64,000 nt of DNA from Coralloluteibacterium stylophorae (GCF_018122625.2 NZ_JAGQFT020000002.1:434001-498000); one strand, 5' to 3'. Shown: positions 49,788-58,543, counted from the first letter of the stretch. Translations and numbers: made by a program. The notes: a model not told the origin generated them from the sequence alone.

Positions 49788-50249
49788 TCAGCGGAAGAAC
49801 GCCTGCCTGTAGGTCGCGCGCAGCGGCGCCGGCGGCTGGCCGGCGTCGGGGTCGCCGTCGCGCGGGCGCGCCTGGATGCCGAAGGTGAGGGTTTCGCCAT
49901 CGCCGTCGCCGATGCGCGCCTGGCCGAGGTAGGACACGTCGTTGCCGGCGACGACCTCGCGCATCCGCAGCGGCTGCGTCCGCCCCTGGGCATCGGTGGC
50001 GGTCACCTCCACGTCCGCGGCGACCGGCTGCGGCGCGCCCGGCTGGCCGCGCTTCTGCACCGACACCGTGAGCACCACGGTCTGCGGCGAACGGATGAGC
50101 CCGTAGCGCTGCGCGATCTCCTCGGGCAGCTGGCTGCTCGGCAGCGCGTTGTAGTGCAGCAGATAGTCGCCGGTGGCCGTCATCTGCTGCGCCGTCGCGG
50201 CGACGGGCAGGAGCAGGCCCAGGGCGAGGAGGAGGGCGGTGGTGCGCAT
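49788..50249 (-). CDS. DUF4426 family exported protein
   Basis: The 153-residue protein has a cleavable signal (AATAQQ) followed by a DUF4426 domain: GDYLLHYNALPSSQLPEEIAQRYG, VVLTVSVQKRG and a late THYRQ-like TYRQAFF end. The family is found in gammaproteobacteria, is predicted periplasmic and has no assigned function. It is followed upstream by the zincin-like gene with 28 bp between, so they may be co-transcribed. Confidence 0.85.
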   Translation of the reverse strand: MRTTALLLALGLLLPVAATAQQMTATGDYLLHYNALPSSQLPEEIAQRYGLIRSPQTVVLTVSVQKRGQPGAPQPVAADVEVTATDAQGRTQPLRMREVVAGNDVSYLGQARIGDGDGETLTFGIQARPRDGDPDAGQPPAPLRATYRQAFFR

Positions 50250-50277
50250 GCGGGCTCCGCAGGTTGGCGTCCGGCGC

Positions 50278-50847
50278 CTAGTGTGCACCCGCGTCCGCGT
50301 GCCGGTGCGCGTCCTGCGGCGGGCGCAGCCGGCGCGCGGCATCGACCAGGCCGTGCGCCTCCAGCCAGGCGAAGGCCTCGTCGGCGTCGCGCTCGAAATA
50401 GGCCCGCGCGGAGCCGAGGCGGAAGCTGTAGCCCCAGGCGTCGAGGTCGGCGAAGGCGCGCTCGCGGCCCACGCCGAGCGCGTCGGCGACCAGCACCTGG
50501 AGCACGCACACCGCATCCTCCTCGGCGATCGAATCGGTGGCGTCGGTGTGCACCGCGGCGCGCCGCTCCGGCGGCAGCACGATCAGGTGGCAGGCCTCGT
50601 GCAGCAGCGAATGCACCGGCGTGTCGGCGCGCGCGTAGACGCGGTCGCCGATGATGCCGGCCTCCGGCTCGCCCCAGTAGCTGCCGGGGATGGCGGCGCC
50701 GTCGGCCACGCGTTCCAGCGCCAGCCCGTAGCCCGCGAGCAGGCGCGCGGGGCCGTCGAAGCCGAGGTCGGCCACGGTCATGACGCCGCCGGCGCCCGCC
50801 GGCAGGGGCTGGTCCGCGCCGCGCGGCGCGTGCTGGGGAGCGCTCAT
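50278..50847 (-). CDS. Zincin-like protein with HEACH motif, unknown
   Basis: The 189-residue protein has no signal peptide. It shows HEACHLIVLPPERR near residue 104, an HExxH zinc-protease-type motif, and an Asp/Glu-rich EEDAV about 20 residues later that could supply the third ligand. The C-terminal part is helical (AWGYSFRLGSARAYF). I do not recognise a named family. Two starts are possible: ATG 50847 (chosen) and ATG 50781. It lies 37 bp after minE on the same strand. Confidence 0.7.
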   Translation of the reverse strand: MSAPQHAPRGADQPLPAGAGGVMTVADLGFDGPARLLAGYGLALERVADGAAIPGSYWGEPEAGIIGDRVYARADTPVHSLLHEACHLIVLPPERRAAVHTDATDSIAEEDAVCVLQVLVADALGVGRERAFADLDAWGYSFRLGSARAYFERDADEAFAWLEAHGLVDAARRLRPPQDAHRHADAGAH

Positions 50848-50883
50848 GGCCTGCACTGCCGACGCACCGGCCGGCTTCCAGCG

Positions 50884-51171
50884 TCAGCGCGCGCCGGAGG
50901 CCGCGGTCGCCGGGCCGTCGTTGCGGTCGGGCAGGGACACCGAGATGTCGAGCACGTCGTGGTCGCCTTCCTTGGCCAGGTCCACCTTGACCGCGTCGAC
51001 GTCCACCGAGACGTACTTCTGGATCACCTCGAGCAGCTCGCGGCGCAGCAGCGGGAGATAGTCCGGGCCGCCGCGCGAGGAGCGCTCCTGCGCCACGATG
51101 ATGCGCAGGCGCTCCTTGGCGACATTGGCGGTGTTCTTCGGGCGCGCCTTCAGGAAGTCGAACAATGCCAT
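50884..51171 (-). CDS. minE: Cell division topological specificity factor MinE
   Basis: The 95-residue protein has the amphipathic [11 protein letters not shown] membrane-targeting tip, the MinD-contact helix ([13 protein letters not shown]) and a C-terminal dimer domain with [18 protein letters not shown]. MinE stimulates MinD ATPase and drives pole-to-pole oscillation that places the division ring. It is three bases from the minD stop, in the usual minC-minD-minE order. Confidence 0.98.
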   Translation of the reverse strand: MALFDFLKARPKNTANVAKERLRIIVAQERSSRGGPDYLPLLRRELLEVIQKYVSVDVDAVKVDLAKEGDHDVLDISVSLPDRNDGPATAASGAR

Positions 51172-51174
51172 GCG

Positions 51175-51984
51175 TCAGCTCCCGAACAGCTTCGAGAAGA
51201 AGCCCTTCTTGTCGGCGTGGGTGTAGCGCATCGGGCGGTCCTCGCCCATCAGCCGCGCGACCGCGTCGTCGTAGGCCTGCCCGGCGCGGGTGTCCTCGGC
51301 CAGGATCACCGGCACGCCGGAATTGGATGCGGTCAGCACGTCGTTGGATTCGGGGATCACGCCGATCGCCTTCAGTCCCAGCACCTCCTCGACGTCGGCG
51401 ATGCTCATCATCTCGCCGGTCTCGACCCGGGCCGGGTTGTAGCGGGTCAGCAGCAGGTGCTCGCTGACGCGGCCGCCGGACTCGGCCTTCTTCGTCTTCG
51501 ACGACAGCAGGCCGAGGATGCGGTCGGAGTCGCGCACCGACGACACCTCCGGATTGACCACGACCACCGCGCGGTCGGCGAAGTACATCGCCAGGAACGC
51601 GCCCTTCTCGATGCCCGCCGGCGAGTCGCAGAGGATGTAGTCGAAACCGTCGGCCTTGAGGTCGTTGAGCACCTTCTCCACGCCCTCCAGGGTCAGCGCG
51701 TCCTTGTCGCGCGTCTGCGAGGCGGCGAGCACGTACAGGTTCTCGAAGCGCTTGTCCTTGATCAGCGCCTGGCGCAGCGTCGCCTCGCCCTGGATCACGT
51801 TGACGAAGTCGTACACGACGCGGCGCTCGCAGCCCATGATCAGGTCGAGGTTGCGCAGGCCGACGTCGAAGTCGATGACCACGACCTTCTTGCCGCGGCG
51901 GGCCAGGCCGTTGGCGATGCTGGCGCTCGAGGTGGTCTTGCCCACGCCGCCCTTGCCGGACGTCACCACGATGATTTCTGTCAC
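51175..51984 (-). CDS. minD: Septum site-determining ATPase MinD
   Basis: The 269-residue ATPase has the deviant Walker A GKGGVGKTT (residues 10-18), DFDVGLRNLD and a C-terminal amphipathic helix (KGFFSKLFG) for membrane binding. MinD binds the inner membrane in the ATP state and recruits MinC and MinE. It is 53 bp downstream of minC and directly ahead of minE. Confidence 0.99.
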   Translation of the reverse strand: MTEIIVVTSGKGGVGKTTSSASIANGLARRGKKVVVIDFDVGLRNLDLIMGCERRVVYDFVNVIQGEATLRQALIKDKRFENLYVLAASQTRDKDALTLEGVEKVLNDLKADGFDYILCDSPAGIEKGAFLAMYFADRAVVVVNPEVSSVRDSDRILGLLSSKTKKAESGGRVSEHLLLTRYNPARVETGEMMSIADVEEVLGLKAIGVIPESNDVLTASNSGVPVILAEDTRAGQAYDDAVARLMGEDRPMRYTHADKKGFFSKLFGS

Positions 51985-52037
51985 TGATCAGCTCTCCAGA
52001 TGCGTGTCTTGCCGGCGCCAGGGGGAGGGCCGGAGGG

Positions 52038-52784
52038 TCAGGTCAATTCTTCGATACGCAGGGTGTCGTTTTCCAGCCAGACCTGCACGGCCTTGCCGTG
52101 CAGGGCGGCGGGAATCTCCTCGAGCACCCTGTAGTGGCCGGCGACGGCGACGAGTTCGGCGTGGAACTCGCGGCAGAAGATGCGTGCGCGCGGGTCGTTG
52201 GACGCGCCGGCCAGCGCGCGCCCGCGCAGCGCGCCGTAGACGTGCACCGAGCCGTCGGCGATGACCTCGGCGCCGGCGCCGACCGTGGCGCAGACGGTGA
52301 GGTCGCCGCCGCGCGCGTAGATCTGCTGTCCGGAGCGGATCGGCGCGCTGAGCAGCATCGGCGCGCCGGCCGGTTCGGCCGCCGGTGCCGGCGCGGGGGG
52401 CGGCGGAGGCGGCGCGGGTTCGGGCGCGACCGGCGCCGCGCTCTCGTACTGGGCGCGGAACTTGGCCAGCACCGGCAGGCCCAGGGCCTCGGCCAGGGCC
52501 TCGCTCTCGCTGCTGCCGTAGGCCAGGGCGACGGGCAGCACCCCGGCCTCGCCGAGGCCGTCGATCAGCGCCCGCGCCTCGGCCACGCCGGGCAGCGTCG
52601 GCAGGCCGCCGAAGTCGACGATCACCGCCGCCCGCGCGAACAGCTTGGGCGCGCGCTGCACGCGCTCGCGCATCTCGCGGGTCAGGCGCGGCACGTCGAG
52701 GGTGCGCACGCGCAGGTTGGCGATGCCAACCTGGCCGATCTTGAGTTCGCCGGCCTGTTCGTAGTCGGGGATCGCAGCTGCCAT
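52038..52784 (-). CDS. minC: Septum site-determining protein MinC
   Basis: The 248-residue protein has an N-terminal FtsZ-inhibiting domain, a Pro/Ala-rich linker (about residues 115-145) and a C-terminal beta-helix with GQQIYARGGDLTVCATVGAGAEVIADG, the MinD-binding part. It blocks FtsZ rings away from midcell. The ATG lies eight bases from the stop of the upstream GNAT gene, so that gene is probably in the same transcript. Confidence 0.97.
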   Translation of the reverse strand: MAAAIPDYEQAGELKIGQVGIANLRVRTLDVPRLTREMRERVQRAPKLFARAAVIVDFGGLPTLPGVAEARALIDGLGEAGVLPVALAYGSSESEALAEALGLPVLAKFRAQYESAAPVAPEPAPPPPPPAPAPAAEPAGAPMLLSAPIRSGQQIYARGGDLTVCATVGAGAEVIADGSVHVYGALRGRALAGASNDPRARIFCREFHAELVAVAGHYRVLEEIPAALHGKAVQVWLENDTLRIEELT

Positions 52785-52792
52785 CGGTCTCG

Positions 52793-53386
52793 TCAGGCTT
52801 CCAGGGTCTGCAGGGGGCGGCGGTGAGCCGCGGAGGGCGCCAGCCAGGGCACGTCGGGCAGGGTCTCGCCGTAGGTCTCGCGCACCCATTCGTAGCTGCA
52901 CAGCGGCTTGGCCAGCAGGCTCACGCGGCGGCCGGGGCCCTCCATCACCTGCTGGCCGACCTCGCCGTAGCCGAAGGTGCCGTGGAACAGCATCGCGCCG
53001 CCGCTGGTCTCCTCGAGGAACACCTCGGAAGTCAGCATCGGCACGCGCACCTCCGCGAAGCTCTGCACGTCGGCGTAGAACACCCGGCCGACGCCGGCGC
53101 CGCGACGGGTCGTGGCGACCACGATGCGGTCGACGTAGAGGAAGGCGGGGTAGTGTTCGCGGAACCAGCGGAAGTTGGGGCTGGTGTAGTCGGAGGTGTG
53201 CAGCATCGCGACGAGGAAGCCGGCGATGCGGCCCTCCACCTCGGCGACGCGGAAGTAGTCGGCCTGCTCCCACAGCCGGCGGAGGCCGGCCTGGTCCAGC
53301 GCGAGGATCGACGGCCCGGCGGAGTTGTTCAGCGCGAGGACGGTGTCCAGTTCGTCGGCGTGAACGTCGCGCACGGTGATCGTCAT
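52793..53386 (-). CDS. GNAT-family N-acetyltransferase
   Basis: The 197-residue protein has the GNAT fold: an N-terminal ITVRDVHADELDTVLALNN, the strand FLYVDRIVVATTRRGAGVGRVFYADV with the acetyl-CoA-binding RRGAGVG loop, and a C-terminal GTFGYGEVGQQV. The substrate is unknown. It precedes minC by eight bases, so its expression is probably tied to the division-site genes; a functional link is not shown. TGGAG before the ATG is a modest ribosome site. Confidence 0.9.
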   Translation of the reverse strand: MTITVRDVHADELDTVLALNNSAGPSILALDQAGLRRLWEQADYFRVAEVEGRIAGFLVAMLHTSDYTSPNFRWFREHYPAFLYVDRIVVATTRRGAGVGRVFYADVQSFAEVRVPMLTSEVFLEETSGGAMLFHGTFGYGEVGQQVMEGPGRRVSLLAKPLCSYEWVRETYGETLPDVPWLAPSAAHRRPLQTLEA

Positions 53387-53523
53387 CGGGGGCTCCAGGT
53401 ACGGCTGCGGGCGGGCGTCGCCTCCGGCGGGCGCCGCGCGGCCGGCAGTATCGCACGCCCGCGCCGGCGCTTGGGCGCAGGGGCATGACTTGCGTCCGAT
53501 GTCCGCGGGCCCGTCCGGCCCCG

Positions 53524-53529
53524 TAGGAT
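53524..53529 (+). promoter_or_regulatory. -10 box directly before the sensor kinase gene
   Basis: TAGGAT ends seven bases before the ATG at 53537 in the divergent gap with the GNAT gene. No ribosome site stands between, consistent with a leaderless mRNA. Confidence 0.4.
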
Positions 53530-53536
53530 CTGGCGG

Positions 53537-54766
53537 ATGCACCTGCGCCTGACCATCCCCCTGCTGCGCTACGTCGGGTTCCTGACCTGGGCGATCGTCG
53601 GCATGCCGCTGCTCTACAGCTGGTACTACCCGGAGCTGTCCGGGCTGGCCGGCTCCGCGATGCGGGTGGGCTGGTGGCTGACCGCCTACCTCGCGTTCGG
53701 CGCGATCTACTGGTTCGTGACCCGATCCCTGGGCGTGCGCCGCACCGGCTGGGTCGACATCCTGATGCTGCTGGCGCTCACCGTGGCGGCGATCGCGGTG
53801 AGCTTCTTCAACGCCTCGGGCCTGGGCAGCATCCTGCTGATGGTGGTGGCCGGCGTGCTGCCGTGGTTCCTGCCGCTGCCCCTGGGCGCGAGCTGGCTGC
53901 TGGTCGCCAATCTCGCGGTGATCCCGGTGTTCCACTTCGGGCTCGGCTTCTCGCCGTTCGAGGCGGTGATGCAGGCGCTGCTCTACGCGCTGTTCTGCGC
54001 GTTCGTGTTCGCGACCGGCAACGTCGCCATGCAGCAGGCCGAGGACCGCGAGGAACAGCGCCGCCTCAACGCCGAACTGCACGCCACGCGGACCCTGCTG
54101 GCGGAGAGCGCCCGGCTCAACGAGCGCACCCGCATCTCGCGCGAGCTGCACGACCTGCTCGGCCACCACCTCACCGCGCTGAGCCTCAACCTGGAGGTGG
54201 CGGGCCACCTGTCCACCGGCAAGGCGCAGGAGCACGTGCGCCAGGCGCACACCCTGGCCAAGCTGCTGCTGACCGACGTGCGCGAGGCGGTCAGCCAGAT
54301 CCGCGACAGCGGCGCCATCGAGATCTCCGCCGCGCTGCGCGCACTCGCCGAGGGCGTGCCGCGGCTCGACGTGCGCCTGCAGCTTCCGGAGCATTTCGCC
54401 CTCGACGATCCCGAGCGCGCGCATGCCCTGCTGCGCTGCACGCAGGAGATCATCACCAACGCCGTCCGTCACGCCGACGCCCGCACCCTGTGGCTGACCT
54501 TCGAACGCCACGACGACGCGCTGCACGTGCACGCGCGCGACGACGGCCGCGGCGCGCCGGGCTTCGTCGCCGGCAACGGCCTGCGCGGCATGCGCGAGCG
54601 GCTGCGCGCCCACGGCGGCAGCGTCGAGATCCGGACCGTGCCCGGCCAGGGCTTCGCCCTCGAGATCCGCATGCCGCTGGCGGGATTCGACGCGGTGGCG
54701 CAGCATGCCGCCGCCGAGACGGACGCCGCCGGCGACTCCTTCACTTCCCAAACGAGGTCCGCATGA
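53537..54766 (+). CDS. Sensor histidine kinase, DesK/NarL class
   Basis: The 409-residue protein has an N-terminal block of five or six membrane helices (about residues 5-165), a short coiled linker, a HisKA_3 dimer domain with His205 in SRELHDLLGHH and a C-terminal HATPase with NAVRHA and GNGLRGMRERL. This class signals to NarL/LuxR-type regulators, and such a gene follows with an ATGA overlap. A signal in the membrane (lipid order or a redox cue) is typical; nothing here names the ligand. Confidence 0.95.
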   Translation: MHLRLTIPLLRYVGFLTWAIVGMPLLYSWYYPELSGLAGSAMRVGWWLTAYLAFGAIYWFVTRSLGVRRTGWVDILMLLALTVAAIAVSFFNASGLGSILLMVVAGVLPWFLPLPLGASWLLVANLAVIPVFHFGLGFSPFEAVMQALLYALFCAFVFATGNVAMQQAEDREEQRRLNAELHATRTLLAESARLNERTRISRELHDLLGHHLTALSLNLEVAGHLSTGKAQEHVRQAHTLAKLLLTDVREAVSQIRDSGAIEISAALRALAEGVPRLDVRLQLPEHFALDDPERAHALLRCTQEIITNAVRHADARTLWLTFERHDDALHVHARDDGRGAPGFVAGNGLRGMRERLRAHGGSVEIRTVPGQGFALEIRMPLAGFDAVAQHAAAETDAAGDSFTSQTRSA

Positions 54767-55404
54767 TCCGCGTGTGTCTGGTCGACGATCAGACCCTGGT
54801 GCGCCAGGGCATCCGTTCGCTGCTCGAGCTGGCCGAGGACATCGAGGTGGTCGCCGAGGCCGGGGACGGGCGCCAGGCGGTGGAGCTGGTCCCGACGGTG
54901 AAGCCGGACGTGGTGCTGATGGACATGCGCATGCCGGTGATGTCCGGGCTCGAGGCGCTGCAGGCGCTGAGCGCGGCCGCCGCGTTGCCGCCGACCATCA
55001 TCCTCACCACCTTCGACGACGACCAGCTCGTGCTCGCCGGGATCAAGGCCGGCGCCAAGGGCTACCTGCTCAAGGATGTCTCGCTCGAGCAGCTGGTCGA
55101 CGCCATCCAGACCGTGGCCGGCGGCGGTTCGCTGGTGCAGCCGGCGGTGACCCAGCGCCTGCTGTCCGGGCTCGAACACATGCAGAACGAGTTCGTGAGC
55201 CTGGAGCGCCCGGATCCGCTGACCGACCGCGAGACCGAGATCCTGCGCCTGATGGCGGGCGGCTTCAGCAACAAGGAGATCGCCAACTCGCTCGGGGTGG
55301 CCGAGGGCACGGTGAAGAACCACGTCTCCAACATCCTCTCCAAGCTCGGCGTGCGCGACCGCACCCGGGCGGTGCTCAAGGCCTTCGAGCTCAAGCTGGT
55401 CTGA
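54763..55404 (+). CDS. Response regulator, NarL/LuxR family
   Basis: The 213-residue protein has a receiver with the acidic pair DD (residues 8-9), phospho-acceptor Asp54 in LMDMRMP and the conserved Lys in GYLLKD. The C-terminal HTH has LTDRETEILRLMAGGFSNKEIA and the recognition helix VKNHVSNILSKLGVRDRT. It is the partner of the upstream kinase. The last 69 bases, including the stop, belong to a 151-bp unit that is repeated just downstream, so the gene tail exists in nearly identical second copy and a decayed third. Confidence 0.97.
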   Translation: MIRVCLVDDQTLVRQGIRSLLELAEDIEVVAEAGDGRQAVELVPTVKPDVVLMDMRMPVMSGLEALQALSAAAALPPTIILTTFDDDQLVLAGIKAGAKGYLLKDVSLEQLVDAIQTVAGGGSLVQPAVTQRLLSGLEHMQNEFVSLERPDPLTDRETEILRLMAGGFSNKEIANSLGVAEGTVKNHVSNILSKLGVRDRTRAVLKAFELKLV

Positions 55405-55700
55405 GCGGAGGATGCCCGGCCCGTCGCAGCGCTCCGGGCGTTCGCCGGCGCGCGAGGCGGTGCCTCGCAGGCGGCGCCGGCTTACCCTCTCCAAGCTCGG
55501 CGTGCGCGATCGCACCCGGGCGGTGCTCAAGGCCTTCGAGCTCAAGCTGGTCTGAGGGGAGGATGCCCGGCCCGTCGCAGCGCTCCGGGCGTTCGCCGGC
55601 GCGCGAGGCGGTGCCTCGCAGGCGGCGCCGGCTCACCCTCTCCAGGCTCGGCGTGCGCGACCGCACCCGGGCCGTGCCCAAGGCCTGCGAGCTCGGGCCG
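55336..55700. repeat. 151-bp tandem repeats copied from the response-regulator 3' end
   Basis: Units begin at 55336, 55487 and 55638, each opening CTCTCCA(A/G)GCTCGGCGTGC. Units 1 and 2 differ at only about three positions over 151 bp. Unit 3 is partial and decays after about 60 bases. Each full unit holds the last 23 codons of the regulator, its TGA, and the following spacer with a perfect GCGAGGC/GCCTCGC hairpin (55452-55468 and 55603-55619). This is a local tandem duplication. The period is not a multiple of three, so it does not extend the protein. Confidence 0.92.
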
Positions 55701-55944
55701 GTCCGCGGGGAGGGGCTTCCGGGGCCCGGCCTCGGCGGGCTGGAGCGCGCCCGCATCGGGCCCTTCTCGGGGTCGGGCGCGCGAGTCGGCCCGGGCCGGA
55801 TTCCAGGGCCGTCGCGGGCCGGCCGGCCGCCGCGCAAATCTTCCGTACGCGCATGCGGCAGTCGCTTCTTCCCTGCTAGCATAGCGGTTCCTGCCCGTTC
55901 CCTTCGGCCGTTCCGGCGCGGCAGGCCGTCTTTGGAGACCGCGA
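55405..55944. other. 540-bp stretch without a supported gene
   Basis: It holds the second and third repeat units (to about 55700), then unique GC-rich sequence. TGCTAGCAT (55874-55882), an extended -10 element, lies 62 bases before the SRPBCC gene and is its likely promoter. Open frames here on the minus strand are repeat shadows. Confidence 0.6.
55874..55882 (+). promoter_or_regulatory. Extended -10 element of the SRPBCC gene
   Basis: TGCTAGCAT, a TGn-extended -10, is followed by a 62-base leader with TTTGGAGA close to the ATG at 55945. Confidence 0.45.
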
Positions 55945-57252
55945 ATGACCCGTGTCCTTGAGTTCATCGTTGCAGCCGTCCTGGTTGCAGTGCTGTTTGT
56001 GATCGTCGGCCTGGTGCTGCCCTCCGAGCGCACCGTGAGCCACACCGTCGAGACCAACCGTCCGATCACGGTCGTCTACGACGTGGTCAACAGTTTCAAG
56101 CGCTTCAAGGACTGGAGTCCGCTGACCCAGAAGGATCCGCGGATCACGTACACGGCCTCCGGCGCCGAGGTCGGCGAGGGCGCGTCGCTTGCCTACAACT
56201 CGCGCAACCGCGACGTCAACCAGGGCTCCTGGAAGATCGTCTCGTCGACGCCGCAGGAGCAGGTCGTGTACGACGTCGAGAACGACGCCCGCGGCCAGGA
56301 CAAGACGATGACCTTCGACCTGCGCAAGACCGGTCGCAATGGCCGCAACGTCGAGATCAAGCAGACCTACCACGTCGACTACGGCTTCGACCTGTTCGGC
56401 CGCTACGCCGGCATGTACGTCGACCGCACCGTCGGCGGCGACCTCAAGCGCGGTCTCGAGAACCTGAGCACCATGCTCACCACCATCCCGCGCTTCGACT
56501 ACAGCGTGCTGCCGCGCCCGGTGCAGGTCGTCGACGTGGCGCAGCGCAACGCGCTGGTCGTGCCGACCAACGCGCCGCGCAACAACGACGGCATGATCCT
56601 CGCGGTCGAGAACAACCTCGGCTGGATCGAGCGGGTCATGGAGAGCAACGACCTGGTCGCCGACGGTCCGCTGCGCCTGGTCACCACCGAGTACGGCGCC
56701 GAGAACTACGCGTTCGACCTGGTCCAGCCGGTCCGCCGTCTCGCCGACGGCGAGGAGGCGCCGGAGCAGGCGACCGCCTCGCGCGACGAGGACGAGGGCG
56801 AGGACGGCGAGGAGAACGGCGACGGGCAGGCCACGGCCATGACCGGCGACGAGGAGCAGCCGCTGGTGACCCTGCCGGCGAACTACGCCGCCGCCGAGCG
56901 CCGCGAACCGCTGCCCGAGCTGGAGAGCCTGGACATCGAACTCGCCGGTCCGGTGCTGCTGCGCCGCACCTACGAGGGCCGCGCCGCGATGACGGTGTAC
57001 GTCGGCCATCCCGCCGGCCTGCCGGCGATCCGCGACCAGATCCGTGCCTGGCTGCTGGTGCACGGCGAGGAGACCCAGGGCCGTCCGTTCGACGAGTACC
57101 TGCTCGGCGCCGCCAAGAGCTTCGCTCCGGATTCCGAGTTCGCCGTGTACTGGCCGATCAAGACGCCGGGCCAGCCGGACTGGGTCGAGCCGGAGCCGAT
57201 CGGTGGCGAGCAGGCCGCCGACGCGGACGGCGAGGACGCCGAAGAGGAGTGA
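55945..57252 (+). CDS. Membrane-anchored SRPBCC protein with C-terminal GyrI-like domain
   Basis: The 435-residue protein has an N-terminal membrane helix (about residues 5-26) and a polyketide-cyclase/SRPBCC domain (about 30-185, with FKRFKDWSPLT). A second alpha/beta domain resembling GyrI-type ligand-binding folds follows (about 190-420). An acidic low-complexity insertion (Glu/Asp/Gly-rich, about 270-295) splits the second domain, and the C-terminus is again acidic. It is predicted to face the periplasm or cytoplasm from one anchor; no ligand is known. TTTGGAGA precedes the ATG and a strong terminator follows. Confidence 0.85.
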   Translation: MTRVLEFIVAAVLVAVLFVIVGLVLPSERTVSHTVETNRPITVVYDVVNSFKRFKDWSPLTQKDPRITYTASGAEVGEGASLAYNSRNRDVNQGSWKIVSSTPQEQVVYDVENDARGQDKTMTFDLRKTGRNGRNVEIKQTYHVDYGFDLFGRYAGMYVDRTVGGDLKRGLENLSTMLTTIPRFDYSVLPRPVQVVDVAQRNALVVPTNAPRNNDGMILAVENNLGWIERVMESNDLVADGPLRLVTTEYGAENYAFDLVQPVRRLADGEEAPEQATASRDEDEGEDGEENGDGQATAMTGDEEQPLVTLPANYAAAERREPLPELESLDIELAGPVLLRRTYEGRAAMTVYVGHPAGLPAIRDQIRAWLLVHGEETQGRPFDEYLLGAAKSFAPDSEFAVYWPIKTPGQPDWVEPEPIGGEQAADADGEDAEEE

Positions 57253-57296
57253 GGGATCGCGCCGCCCAGCGGCGCTCCCGCCATCCAGCAGCCAGC

Positions 57297-57324
57297 AAGG
57301 GCCTCCGCGTGCGGAGGCCCTTTT
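57297..57324 (+). terminator. Rho-independent terminator after the SRPBCC gene
   Basis: Twelve-base perfect stem AAGGGCCTCCGC/GCGGAGGCCCTT with a two-base loop (GT), ending in TTTT, 44 bases after the stop. It is the clearest intrinsic terminator in the window. Confidence 0.9.
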
Positions 57325-57363
57325 CGTTCCGGCCCTCATCGCCGCTCGCCCCGGAGTCGCCCC

Positions 57364-57744
57364 ATGCACGACGCGCCGTCCGCGCACGATCCCGTGTCCC
57401 TGCCGATGCGCCTGGCCGCCGCTGCCGGCGCCCTGCTGTGCGGCCTCGCCGTCGCGCTCGGCGCCTATGCCTCGCACGGCGCGGAGGGCGCCGCCGCGGT
57501 GCGGCTGGGGCTGGCCGCGCTGTTCGCCTTCGGCCACGGACTGGCGCTGGTGCTGCTCGCGCCGCGTGTGCGCGGCTGGGGCGCGCTGGTGCCCCTGGTC
57601 CTGCTGGCCGGCGTCCTGCTGTTCTCCGGAAGCCTGGTCGCCGCGGTGCTGACCGGCGCCTCGACGCGGCTCGCGCCGGCCGGCGGCGGCCTGCTCATGC
57701 TGGGCTGGCTGGTGCAGGCGGTGGCGTCGCTGCGGCGACGCTGA
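57364..57744 (+). CDS. DUF423 family small membrane protein
   Basis: The 126-residue protein has four predicted helices and the DUF423 pattern: ALLCGLAVALGAYASHG, then LAALFAFGHGLALVLL and LFSGSLVAAVLTG. The family (YgdD-like) is widespread in proteobacteria with unknown function. An N-terminal 14-residue extension before the second Met is not typical, so the start could be 15 codons later. The end overlaps the convergent M15 gene by 50 bases. Confidence 0.82.
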   Translation: MHDAPSAHDPVSLPMRLAAAAGALLCGLAVALGAYASHGAEGAAAVRLGLAALFAFGHGLALVLLAPRVRGWGALVPLVLLAGVLLFSGSLVAAVLTGASTRLAPAGGGLLMLGWLVQAVASLRRR

Positions 57745-58543
57745 AGGCTCGGCGCGGCGCCGCGGTGTCGCGATGCCGCCAGTGCCAGGGCTCGTAGACG
57801 ATGCCGTGCGGGTTGTCGCGCGGGTAGCTCATCGTGAAGCCGAACTCGCCCGCCCGCCGCGCCAGCCAGGCGAAGGCCGCCGTGCGTTCGAAGCTCTCCT
57901 CGGCCGGCGGCTCGCCGCGGGTGCCGATGTCGAGCGCGTCGCCGCCGTGGTGCTCGCTGTAGCCGGGCGCGGCGTTGACGGCGAGGATCTCGGCCACGGT
58001 CTGCCCGCGCGCCAGCTTCCGGCGGAAGATCCCGAGCTGGTAGGCGTGGCTGCGGTAGCCGGAGATCGCGTCCAGGTGCACGCCGTCGGCCCGCGCCGCG
58101 GCCTGCAGTCGGCGCCAGCCGCGGGCGGCGCCGGGCGTCAGCCACAGTGGTCGACGGTAGCGGTCGACGCCGGCGAAGGCGAGCCCCCGCGGCTCGGCGA
58201 CGAGGGCGAGGCCACGTTGCGTCCCGTAGTCGGGCGGCACCGCAAGTTCGGCGAGCGCAGCGTGCATCGACACCAGCGGGAGCGTATCCGCAGGCCTGCG
58301 GCCGCGCAGCGCCGGCAGCAGCTGTCGCAGCGTGCGCAGGAGACGGCGCCCGGCCGGATCGAGCGGAACCAGCGCCCGCGCGGGTCCGACGGCGGCGAGG
58401 AAGCGGCCATCCGACTTGCGTCGCAGCAGCCATTCCGAGCGCGCGAGGATGCGTGCCGTGGCGCTGCCGCGCGGTCGCGCGAGCGCCGCCGGAATGGCCT
58501 CGAACCGCTCGAAGTTGATCAGCTGCCAGGCGTCGCGCCGCAT
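57695..58543 (-). CDS. M15-family D-alanyl-D-alanine carboxypeptidase (VanY-like)
   Basis: The 282-residue protein has the VanY/M15B zinc site [13 protein letters not shown] and the distal EPWHWR, with catalytic residues in the SGYRSHAYQ segment. The N-terminal 110 residues are an extra domain without recognised family. No signal peptide is clear, so export is uncertain. It would trim D-Ala from peptidoglycan stem peptides. A TACACT box lies six bases before the ATG. Its C-terminal 50 bases overlap the DUF423 gene on the other strand. Confidence 0.88.
   Translation of the reverse strand: MRRDAWQLINFERFEAIPAALARPRGSATARILARSEWLLRRKSDGRFLAAVGPARALVPLDPAGRRLLRTLRQLLPALRGRRPADTLPLVSMHAALAELAVPPDYGTQRGLALVAEPRGLAFAGVDRYRRPLWLTPGAARGWRRLQAAARADGVHLDAISGYRSHAYQLGIFRRKLARGQTVAEILAVNAAPGYSEHHGGDALDIGTRGEPPAEESFERTAAFAWLARRAGEFGFTMSYPRDNPHGIVYEPWHWRHRDTAAPRRAFSVAAATPPPAPASPA

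Noticed and set aside
55391-56069. Minus-strand frame with internally repeated protein sequence
   Set aside because: It is only the antisense of the 151-bp DNA repeats copied from the response-regulator gene; no family or start signal.
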